Assembly: GCF_963678635.1 (NCBI RefSeq)
Contig: NC_087062.1
Coordinates: 96,093,705-96,157,704, forward strand
DNA length: 64,000 nt
DNA from: Symsagittifera roscoffensis
Taxonomy: Eukaryota > Xenacoelomorpha > Acoela > Convolutidae
Direction of reading: 5' to 3'
Both the position numbers and the translations under genes were made by a program. Positions within the stretch are counted from its first letter, which is position 1, and every line of letters starts with the position of its first letter. This document shows, in pieces, positions 12,101-24,100 of this stretch. The notes beneath the pieces were generated by a model, which searched no databases, was not told the origin of the DNA, and was given only the letters and a program-made list of their open reading frames with translations.

Positions 12101-15100
12101 TTGGGGGCTATTCTCATGCGCGAAGGACCGAATGAGCGAAAAATTTCAGCCAATCAGAAATCGTTTTTATTTTTCTACTGTTTTTTCTGGAATAAAACTA
12201 ACAATTTTAATTCGAAAACAAAAACAGTCGAAAGTCAATTATTAAAATGAATCAATTGCCAAAGTTGGATAGTAAAACATATCAAATGAAATTGAATAAT
12301 ATACACAAATACCAAAAAAAGTTACCATAAAATTTACAAATTTCGAGAAACAATAGAAATATTGTTCAAATATTGATCCAGAGTTATTACACCAGTTTCA
12401 TATGATTTTCTTAACCTCCGCATTTTTGCGTTCAGTTGCTGCCATTTGAATTTTTGTGCTGTTTGTTTTTCGCCTCGTTCAATTCTGGAAGAAACTGTCT
12501 GCATTTTTTTTCTTGAATTTTTGGAAAAAAAAACGTCCACAATGATGGCCTGACACGGGCAATTTCTCGGTCTAAACTTGAATGCCAGCTTTCGCACATA
12601 TTAATAGTTCGTAAATTGTATGGCCTGTTGTATACATTTCCCATTTCCCATATTAATTTTTTTCTTCATCCAAAATTTTAGAAATGAGTAAAAAAGTTGA
12701 TAATTTTTGGCACACCAATTGCAAGCGACTGGACTTCGTTGCTTTGTCTGAGTCAATCGTAGTAATTTGCTACTAAATTTTGAGGAACGAACCCCATGGC
12801 GAAAATTTTCCGCGAAAAATTTTGAAATTTTTGATCTTTTTGTAAGTTCGAGTCAACCCCAGGGCTTGAAATCATCAAAAATGGGCTGGGTGTAAGGGAA
12901 ATAGCAACCATTATGGACTGTATATTTTTTCTTGTAACTTCCCTGAACTGAATTTGTACTGGTTTTGCTGTTTTCCTTTAAAAAGCGCCCAGCACACGGG
13001 AATTTTTTGCTTTCCAAAAACCGCAAAAAATGTATAAATTTGATCAAATGACCGAGGCGCAGTTTTAAATGTGCCATCGCGAATAATTGTATCCATTTTC
13101 AACAAAATTCCTAAAGCTTTTTTCGTTGCGAAAATTGCTAAACCCACATCGGTGTTGAGATTCATCAAAAATTTTCCGTTTTGCTGAGATAAAGCCCAGG
13201 ATCCATCAATTGTAACGTCCAAATTTTTTTGCGGCACTGGTGGCAGAGATTTTTTTCGCAAGATGAACTGCTTTTCAATTTCTGGAATTCAGGGGGCAAA
13301 AAATCACTGTTTTTGGTTGCTATGATAGTTTTTTCTATTGGGTGTTTTCGAAGTATTTCGAAAGATAATTCTCGAAATTTGTTTTCGGCAGTAAATTGAT
13401 GATCGGGTTCGTGAAATGACATTCGTCGAAAGAAATAATTAAATTTTTAGAAATATTGGTAGTTAATTTGGCTTTGCAATCAGAATCGACACATCTGTAA
13501 TAAATACGGCGTTTAGATATTTTGTTTATTGTATAATGAAACCCTTCAAATATAAAATTTGTTCCACTTCGCTGCGATCAGGGACAATTTGAAAAATGTC
13601 CATATTTCTGCCGTTTTATATTCGGACATAATTAATATTAAGTCCCTGGAAATGTTATATACTTTGAGATTTTCACGCTTTCTTTCCAATTTTGAATACT
13701 GAAATCTGATTGGCTGATTTTTTTTTGATTATTTAAGTATGCCTTAATTGTATGGCGTGCTTATGTATGTCTTGATCTGTTTAAGTATGCCTTCTTTTGT
13801 ATGGCGCTGAAAAATCCTATTACTTTTGTATGGCGTGTTTATGTATGCCTTGATCAATGTTTGATAATTTGAAAACTCAAAAATTTAAAATAATCATCCT
13901 TGAAAAGTTTTTGTTACTCTTGTTATATCATTTGTGAAAATTTGTTTTCTAAGCATTGTTATTGCAAGACCTTGGTGGTCTGAGTAACCAAGGTCATTCT
14001 AACGTGTGTTGTGTTGCAACCACGGCCCAAAATTTTTCAGAAAAATTAAATTTAGAAACAAAGAACAACTTTTTGGTTTATGGAAAAAACACCTATCAAA
14101 CAATTTCCATTTATGGGAAAATTTTATTATAGAGACTTCATACAATTTTCTGTACGTATGGAATTCTATGAAAAGAAATTTCCCTTTTACGAGAATTGTA
14201 TGATGAGCATTTTCGGTCAACCCGGGTGGGTTTGTTTCCACTGATCCAGTTTTCTCAATTGAGGTTTTTTTTCATATTTTTGATCCATATGAAACACACA
14301 GGCGACACATCATTCGTATGCACAAAACAAGCAATCAGATATAACGCTAGTGAAAACTGAGCAAAACTTAGCTCAAATTTTCATTAAAAAGTCAAAATGA
14401 GAAAACATAGTAACTTTTCAGGTGAGCATAATAGTAAGGTACTATAACTTTTTTTATTGTTCCAAAATCACCAGAAACCCACACTGCTTAAAGACGAGGA
14501 TTGTAACAGAAAAAGTTTCAAGTTTGCATTGGTTTAGTGCATTCATTGTTTTGATAACATGAAAAGTTTCGTTGACATTGCTAGTTAAATTTCTTACTAG
14601 AAAAAACTGACCGAAGACGGGCCATCGTTTTCTCTGAAACTTCGAAAAACAAACACAAAACTTATTGTAATCCGAGGCATTGATTTCAGCTTAACGCTTG
14701 TTGACATATGTCTAATATTACATTTCATTTCATAGTAACAGTGTCCCATTTGAATAATAAATTTTTTTCACTTCAATATTTCATAGTTCAGGGGGGGGGG
14801 AGGGATTTATTACTGATAAGACCCCATTCTTTTCAATCTTAAATAAGCTGGTTTCCCAGAAAACATCAAGTTTTCATATTATCAAAAAAATTATTTACTT
14901 TGCCTCCAAAGCCCACTCCCCATATTAGCACTTACTCACTTTCAAATAAAAACCATAAAAACGTTAACTTTGTTTGTAAATTTTTAAGAGCACAGCAATC
15001 GGCTACGTTAAAAAAAATGTGGTTATCTTCTGTCGAAGATAATTGGTCTTGATGGAGCTTCTTCGAAAAGTGATCGATACGTCATTAGTTCAGCTTGAGC

Positions 15101-18100
15101 TTGCCGATTAACTAAGAGGTTTGGGCATCAAATCAGTGAAAACTGTTCTTATTATGAATGTAATTGTCCCGACAACTCAGAAAGTTGAAATATTCTGTGG
15201 ATTTGGGTGGTTTTTCACACCAATTTTGACTTCCTCCAAGAAAGCTTGTAGGGAGTCAAGTTTGGTATTATCTTAAAGCATTTATTGGTCGTAATTCGAT
15301 TTTTTTTTACAGAAAATTCAGTTTCAAGAGAAATTGATTTTTGATTTTTAGACTTTTTTAGACAAAATTAACGAAACTGGCTGACAATTCCACCCATGTC
15401 GGCTAAAATGTCAATGTTTTTTTGGGTCTTATTGTTTTAAACTTCTTTTTTCTCCCAATAAGTCACCCTTTACTAATAAATAGTCATTAAATTTAGAAAA
15501 AAATGAAAATAATGTCAGTTTCTTAACTTATATCTTTATTTTGGTTTTTCCTTGAATTATTTTGGTTGTAACATTATGTGCTTCATCGTTTTAGTTTTTT
15601 TTTACTCTCGCTTATCGCAAGGGTAAAAAAACTAGAACGATGTATAACAGAATAAGGGTATTGCAATCGGGTACTAGACTTTTTCCAGTAAAAAACCGAC
15701 CTAAAAGACCCTATGTTTCTACTTTTATCGACCTTTGCTTCGACCTATTTTGCTGTGCTTGACCTATGCTCATCCTGAGCTTGACCTATATTTTATCTCT
15801 GCTGGACTGTTTTGACTGTGCTCGATCGCTGTTGCGACTTTTTCGACTGTCAAATACTTTGAAAAATTAAAACTAAACTTTGATGTATGTCTTCTTGATA
15901 ATTCTTCGTGGTGATGCTACATCTAAACGTAGCTATAAGCAGTACCAGATTTAGGGGGTGGGGCGGGACGGACGCCTTTTTTTCTCTCAGGGATTCGACC
16001 CCCTGCCGACCCATAGCCTATAAGAGTAGCTAAAATGCAGAGTACTAGCCGCTAAAGTTATTTTAAATTGATTTTTCCAATTCTGCTTTGATTTTTTAAC
16101 ACAATTGCACTGAAAAGGTTGTTCTGGAAACTGGCATCTGAAAATTTTTTGATAAATTGTTTTCCTGCCGCACAGACAATTAAGTTTCAGAAACTTGAAT
16201 GGTTCCTTCTGATTTTTCTGGTTGACAGTATTCAACTCTCCTTAATTATTTTTCTAACAGAGTTCTTTTTTAAGATGTTTTTGCGCAGTTTTGAATTTGA
16301 AACTGTTTAAATTCTTCGAAAAAATTAGCATTAAAAAACAATTACAAAAATCAATCAGTTTTTCCAAGTGTGCACGAACCAAGTGTGCACGAACCCAAGT
16401 GTTCAAAAACAAAACAGGTCAAAGATATTGTTTTGAGCAGAGAAATTAATTTGTTTTAGCCTAAAATATATTTTTTTTCCAGGAGAAGCGGGAGTCAAAT
16501 AGCGCACTTTTGCTTAAATTCAGAAAACCAATATTGCATCGATGATTTGTGTAATAGTTTGGTAACAACTTGGAGGTTTGCAGCTGACTCTTTATGAGCA
16601 GAAATTTGTCGCATTGATAGATAGCAAAAAATGGGTTTATTATTGACAAAACTGAAGGATTTTACGTTGTAATGAAGCCCTCAAAATTGATAGGAAGTTG
16701 CTTTTAGAAACCAAAAACTTTGCAATCACTGTACCGGAGTCTGTCACGGCGTTTTATTTTTTATCCGGGAAGAATGTTCCGATTGCGCGCTATTTTGAGA
16801 TATCAAAATAAATCAAGTTTTGGAGCTATAATTTATTAAAGAAATTTTTTTTTGGAATTGAGAGAAAAAGAATGCCGACTGAAAAAAAAATGAAAATAAA
16901 ACCAATCTGTTGCAGCGCAAATATAAAACAATAGTTTAAATGCATATAAAACTGAACCAAAATGTAAATGCATATAGGGACAGTAGCCAAGCGTATACAG
17001 GGTGCGTCCCGGCGGGTTCGGCGCCGGTTCGAATCCCGACTAGGTCATTTACTTTCTAGAACTCGAATATGCACCGAACTTGATGGGATGCTCCATACCC
17101 AGGTTCGAACCCCCCCCCCCCCAAAAACCTATTTTAACCGTCTTTTCGCTCAAATTTGGTTCAGCCTTGATTAAGGCTGACCTTTAAAAAGAGCAATTTG
17201 TCTCAAGGACAAATACTGGCCATTTTTGCAGCTTGCTTTGAGTTATGCAGGATATTGGGTTACTACCCGGATATTGGGTCTGTAGCACCAATATACGCGT
17301 CACAGACGACTACTCGGACACGGAGATCAGGTCCTCAACTGCTGTGCCAGGCATCAGATCCTCACATATATTAGACCTACATCCAAAATAAATATCACAA
17401 CCACATCAGCCTACCCGAAAAAACAGTCAATTAGTCAACATATCAATTCACTCGATCATCTTCAGAGTAAGCAAGTGCTGCAGAAAGAGAGTCAGAATCA
17501 GTCCACGCTGGATGTAAATGAAGTGAGGAGAGGAAGAGCAATAGCGACCGAGGCGGAAGCAGCAGCCACAGAACAGAACTGCAGTACGACAGAGACCCTC
17601 ATACGGGTGTCAAGTGCAACCAAAAAAAAGTGTGAGTGTCCAGTCAACTACAGACGTTTTGTGTGCTTTACAGAAGTGACTGCTGAACAATTTGTCTGCG
17701 ACCGACCGAATGCTGCTTGAGAACCCAAAACCGGTGACCCTTCAATCTCCAAAACCGTCAAAAACTGTAAGACTCGTCTAGTTTTTATAAAGTTTTTCGT
17801 GCAATAAAATTACATATGATGTCTTATTGTGTATCACAACTCAAAGCAAGCTACAAGTGGTAATTTTTTCTCGATACCAAAAATTTTTTGGATATTTGTG
17901 AACAGAATATTAATCCGTGAAATCGGATCATAGACAAGGGGTACTAGACTAGTTTTTTGGATTGGTTTACGACTCGAACCTGCTGACCAAAACTTTCCAA
18001 AAAATTTTGGGAAAAAAGTAAAAAATTTCCAAAAAATCGTCAAAACGTCCCCATAATTCTGCGAAACTGTGCTGTAACATGACACCAACCTTATGGTAAG

Positions 18101-21100
18101 TGGTCTGGTAGCGAAATATCAGGCAAATTAAGTTGAGTTTTTTCATCCTCTGGTTTTTTCCGCGTGTGTTGTTGGAACTTAACCAATTTGCCTGATCCCC
18201 CACCCACATTGGTGAAACTGAAAGCCAGTACGCTTCAAGTAAATCTAAGCCGTTTCAGCCCGTCCGATTATTGACTTCGTTGCGCGACACTAATGTTAAG
18301 TGGCCAGGTACGGTGATATTAAGTGAGTTAAGTTGAATTCTTTCATCCTCAGGTTTACTCCGTGTGCGTTGTTGGAGTTCAACCGACCTACTTAATTTCC
18401 CCGCCCCATTGGTACTTTAGCGTAACGTAGCCGTCGCATAGGTCTCTTGAGTGTATGGTATTCATTCTAGGAGCTAGTTCCTTGGATCACGCGCTCCGTA
18501 AACTATCCGCACCGTCTCAAAAGCGCGTGAAAGAGACTTGTTTCACAAAGCCCGGTTTAAGCTTTAACTTTAACGCCAGGGACTCGCAGAAAACTATCCA
18601 ATACTATTTGCACTACTTTTTGTCGAATCGGAAAGATCTAGTTATTTGGCACGACGCCATAAATAACTCCATTAGTAAGCACCGAAGTAACAACAACCGT
18701 AGTTTGAGTACTGACCAACATAAGAGCCTTCTTTTGAGATACAAGGATAATATTACCGCTATTGTATACTGTCGCCGCAACGGTACGAACAATATAGAAA
18801 AGGAGTTGAAAAAGACAGGTATTCTCGTTCTTAACATAGTTGAGGATTTTATCTCAAAGCGAAAGGCCAAAGACCAAATACTTATCGAAAAGTATAAAGA
18901 GCTGCACCAGCCCCCTTCCCTTGAGTTGAAGACTCTGTTGTTACTTAGACGATACAGTGCTGACCTAAATACACTGAAAGCTAAGAAGAAGCGGAACCGT
19001 TTGTCGCCTAAAAATTGTAGAGCGATTCACAACAGACTTAAAGCATTAAAACTTTAAGTTACTCCCCCTTGTAAGTTATTGATGTATTAGAGTATTTTGT
19101 GGATTTGCTTGAGTGAAAATAAAAAATTTTTCTAAGAGTCGTTTATTTCTGAAAATATTAAGCATGGAAGTTAAATTTCAGGAGAAAATTAAGAAGTTGT
19201 TTGAGAAACGTAGCAATCTCGAAAACGAACTTTATAAATGCCATGAAACAATTTTCGATTACATAGAGAGTCAGAGTCGTTGCTCAAAAAACGATACCTA
19301 TATTGAAAAACGTAGGAACTATATAGAACAAGCGGTCGAGATAAATACTGAGTTGATTGATATGGCTGCAAAAAGTGCCAATCCCGACGAATTGATACCG
19401 GCACAGGATATGTGGCTTCATAAGTTGACTCAAAGCAACGATAAAGTTTTACAGGAAGCTATTACATATAAAACAAGTTTTGAGGCAGTAACAGAGCCGG
19501 ACAACATAGATAGCAGCTCAAAAGTTTCTCATCATTCTGAAAAAAGTGAAAAACCCCAGTCGCATAAAACAGTTACCCGCTCTAAGGTGTCACACCGAAG
19601 CAGCCGACATCATCAATCGGGTTCTCAGAAATCTAGTCGTTATACCGCGGCTCCGTCGAAAACACTTTCTGAGAAAAAGCGCGACTTAATGATTTTAAAG
19701 AAACAACAAGAGGAACTTGAGAGGCAGGCAAAGGTATCATTAAGACTGAAAGAGCAGCAAAACAAGATGAAACAATATGTTTTAGAACAACAAAGCAGTT
19801 TAGAGTTGGAAGAATTGGCTAAAGAACAAAGGAAAAAACTGGCAGAAATTGAGTTGAAAGGGCTTGAGTTAGAAGATGAGTTGTCGGAAATCAGCGAGAA
19901 TGCTGAGGAAAGTGGTTTAACTCGAATCTCTCCACAACTAACAATAGACGAAAAGGATCGTACGCGTCACTGGGTCGAATCTGTCGACCACAATCAGCCT
20001 GATGCTGTTGTAGCTCCCAATCAAAAGCAGCACGTTCTTTCGATAGCTCCTGAGGCAACTTATCCTGCATCAACAAATTACTTGGTCTCATCAAGTTTTA
20101 CAGGTGTGAATAATTGCCAGGCAGCTTCTAGTGATCCGGGATTTTATTACAGTAACCACATTCACGGACAACAACATAATTTGTCGAATTTGGTCCGATC
20201 GCAGGTTTCCGTTAACAATCCAGTAGGGTTGCAGCAGGTCATTCAACCTGTTTCTAATACTTTGCCTCAGCAAACTTTTCTGTCCACTCATCCGGTGCTA
20301 GGCAATCCAAACACAGGTTCAGTAGTCCCGGTAACTTCTGAAAACTATTTTGCTCCACCAACATCTGCAGAAGTTCCTTCTGGTGTAGCACCGTTTGTTT
20401 CTGCATCAACAGCAATTAATCAGGTTTCTTTAAGTCATCAAACTACAGGATCAGTAGTAGCTGGCCACCAAGCACCTGTAATCCCATCACAACAACATAT
20501 GGGTGTTCCCGTTAGTAGTTATAACTTTTCAAGTGACCACTATAATCCTTATAGTAATTTGTGGAGACCAGCTGTTGCTGCCCCTTTAATTTCAGCTCAA
20601 CAACAGTACGTTCCTTCGACAACTGTTTTTTCCGCAGTAACTCCGATTGTTCCTACGAATAATTTTGTTCCTTATACAAGTGGAGGGACTGTGTTCTTTG
20701 CACAGCCTGAAATTTCTTCACATGCTAATCAACCGTTCGTTCCTGATTGTCACGGTAACTCTTCGAGTTACACAGAGCCAACTCCCGTTAATTCACCTGG
20801 TGCAGACGTCGAGCGTCCACTTTCGACACGAGAGTTGGTTAATATACTCATGCACAGCCGAAAAGATCATCTCCCTGAGTGGAAGCTGACCCAGTTCGAT
20901 GGCAACCCGCTTAATTGGCATGAGTGGTTTGGGCAGTTCATATCGACGGTCGATTCAGCCATACTCAGTGACGATGAAAAGCTTACCTATCTGAAAACGC
21001 TCGTAGTGGGTAAAGCAAAATCCGCAATCGCTGAGTATAGCTATAGCGGAGTACTATATAAAGACGCATTAGCAACTCTTCAAAGAAAATTCGGGCAGCC

Positions 21101-24100
21101 GCATGCTGTAGTAGGGGCTCATCTAGATAAATTGAGTAATTTTCCGCCGCTCAAAATGCATAACTCGGAAAATGTAATTGGATTTTCCTCTGCAATTTCT
21201 GGAATTAATGCCGTATTCAAGTCGCTGTCTTTTAACGACGACCTGAAAAGTGTTAACTTACTGAATCAAGCTGTGAGTAAGCTTCCCCCAAACCTTAAGG
21301 AAGCATGGTCAATGCAAACCGTAAGACGCCAGTGGCATCGACCAACTCTGCTAGATTTCAACGAATGGCTTAAAGAAAAAGCGGAGGGTCATGAGAAGCT
21401 AAAAACAATTAATTCTAAGGTCAAGTCTGAAGTAAAGCAAAAAGTAGGTACGAAAGTGTTTGCTAGTAATGCAAAAGTGAGTGATAAGACTAAGGAAAAA
21501 CCAAAGTTCCCTCCATGTTCTGTATGTAAAGGTCAACACGCTCTTTGGAATTGGGCCGTATTCAAAGAAAAAAACGCTACGCAACGAGCGAAACATGTAG
21601 CCGAACAAAAACTTTGCTTTGCGTGTTTACAGAGCAATCACAGTTTTCGTAATTGTAGCAAGGCCAGAACATGCCCCAAGCCAGATTGTGAAAGCACGCA
21701 CAACGTGCTCTTACATGGAGCGGAGAAAATTTTTCCTCCTAAGGATACTAAAAATTCCCCGGCGTCAGGTAACGCAAACACTAAACATGTATCGACTAAC
21801 GCTGCCGTCGGCGATATTCATAGCCAGGAGTCAACTTAAGGCCTCCTGCCAGTTGCGTCACTCGCCGTCTCTTCGGATGCGACAATTACTAATGCCCTAG
21901 CTCTTTGCGATAGTGCTTCCACGCACTCATGGGTATCCGCCGATCTCGTAAAACGCCTCCATTTGGTTGGCACTCCCGTTAACCTCACCATAAATGGATT
22001 CAATTCCACGAGCGTAATGAAAACTCATCAAGTAAGTTTTCAAGTTTACGCCGAAACGAATAAAAGTGAATTTTCGTTTTCTTTTCGAGCTTATGTTAAG
22101 GATCATATTCGCATTGGATCGGATAGCATAAGTATTCCTGAATTACAGGAAAAATACCCGCAGTTGGCTCCGATCAAACCTATACATTATAAGTATGAGG
22201 ACGTCAAAATAATTATTGGACAGGATTTCTACTATGCCATAAGACCCGTTGAGTACCTTCTGGGGGAGGACTCTATTTCACCGTGCGCCGTACGCCTTCC
22301 GATAGGTTGGGTTTTAAGTGGTCCGTTACCGCCGTCCTTTCAGTCGAACTCGTCTTGCTTTAAGTGTGTTGTCGAAGACATGTCTCTTGCGGACCAAATT
22401 AAAACTTGGTATGAGTTGGAGTCATATGGAGCCTTCAAGCAGGTAGATGCCCGTTCCGCCGCCGACAAACGCGCTTTGTCCGTTTTGAAAAATGACACCT
22501 TTCACGATGGTGAGGGGTACATTGTACCAATGTTTTGGAACGATAAGGAAAGTAGTTTACCGAATAACTATTTTTCCTCCTTAGCTCAATTAAAGTCTTT
22601 GGAAAAGAGGCTAGATAAGGATCCGTCGCACCGTGAAAAATACGCCGAAACAATAAGAGAAGATATACAAAAAGGATATGTCATAACCGTTAAGGCACAC
22701 GATCCCAAATCACGAGCCGATCGTGAGTGGTATCTCCCGCATCACCCGGTGTTGAACCCGAATAAACCCGGTAAGGTGCGCCGAGTCCTCAATGGGGCAT
22801 CGAAGTGTCATGGTGCTTCCTTGAACAAATCTCTGTTGGTTGGCCCGGATCTCCTTCAAAACCTCATTTTTGTACTTATAAGATTCCGTCAGCATAAATA
22901 CGCCGTTTCAGCTGACATTGAAGGGATGTTTTTACAGTTTGGAGTCCGTGAAGAAGATCAACCTTCTCTTCGTTTTTTGTGGCGGGAGGACCCCACATCA
23001 AGTGTGGTAGTTCACCAATATACGCGTCACATTTTTGGTGCTCGTGACTCGCCGACTTGTGCGAATTTTGCTTTGCAGAAGACTGCAACGGATAATCAAG
23101 CTGAGTACCCCGAAGCTGCTTCGGCTGTTGTCCAGAAATTTTATATGGATGATTATCTGGATTCTTTTCAAAACAGCGATGACGCCTTGAATTTAGGTAG
23201 AGATTTAATCTCGTTGCTTAAACTAGGTGGGTTTCGTCTAACAAAATTTGTCAGCAACGTGCCCGACGTAACAACCGCTCTTGATCCGGACAACCGTGAG
23301 TCCAATTCGTCTGTTAAAGATAATTGTGCGAGTCCAGACCAGTCGTCGCATGTTCTCGGTCTTAAGTGGGACCACGTTAAAGATACATTAGTAGTTAGTA
23401 GAGGGGTTGATCGTCCACTAGACAAAGCAATCACTCAGCGTACCGTGTTGAGTTTTGTTTCCTCTGTTTTTGATCCAATTGTGTTAGTGGCTCCGTATAC
23501 CGTGAAGGCTCGCCTTCTATTAAAAGATATCTGGCGAATCAGCGGTCAAAAATGGGACGATGATCTGCCAGAGGAAATCAAAAAGCAATTCCTTGAGTGG
23601 CACTCAGGTTTTCATTTGTTAGGTTCTCTGACAATACCTCGCAGCTATTTCACTGAGCCTTTCGACCGAATAGAACTTCACATGTTCGGTGATAGTTCGC
23701 AGGATGTTTTCTGTGCCGTCGCTTTCCTTCGTGCGCGACTTGTTAGCTCCCATCAGACCGAATTAGCCTTTGTGTTTGGCAAAGCCCGCGTCGCGCCTAT
23801 GAAAGCGCTTTCTATTCCAAAGTTAGAGCTTCAAGCGGCTCTTCTTGCAACCCGCTTAAAAGAAGAAATTTTGAAAGGTCTCACTTTCAAAGTTACGGAT
23901 ATTTTCATGTGTACAGATAGTACCACTGTTCTTCAGTGGCTTCACTCTTGTAGTAAACTACCCGTTTTTGTTGATAATCGCACTGGTGAGATTCTGGAGT
24001 CTACCAGCACTGATCAGTGGCATCACATACTTAGCGGTGATAACCCAGCTGATACCGGTACACGAGGGATTTCTTCGGAAGCCCTCAAGGAAAGCAGCTG

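Noticed and set aside
16978-17046. Functional tRNA gene in the LTR
   Set aside because: Box matches exist, but the T stem and acceptor do not pair and no anticodon arm is clear.
16968-17174. 68-codon open frame in the 5' LTR
   Set aside because: It lies within the LTR, crosses the C-run, and is not kept in the 3' LTR.
17250-17290. Primer-binding site after the 5' LTR
   Set aside because: Candidates such as TGGGTTACTACCCGG do not convincingly match a tRNA 3' end.
17475-17720. 81-codon open frame in the BEL leader
   Set aside because: No recognisable domain, and the leader is expected to be noncoding. Kept only as a remark.
19113-19163. Upstream extension of gag starting at 19113
   Set aside because: The codon at 19113 is GTG. 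The first ATG in the frame is 19164, so I use that start.
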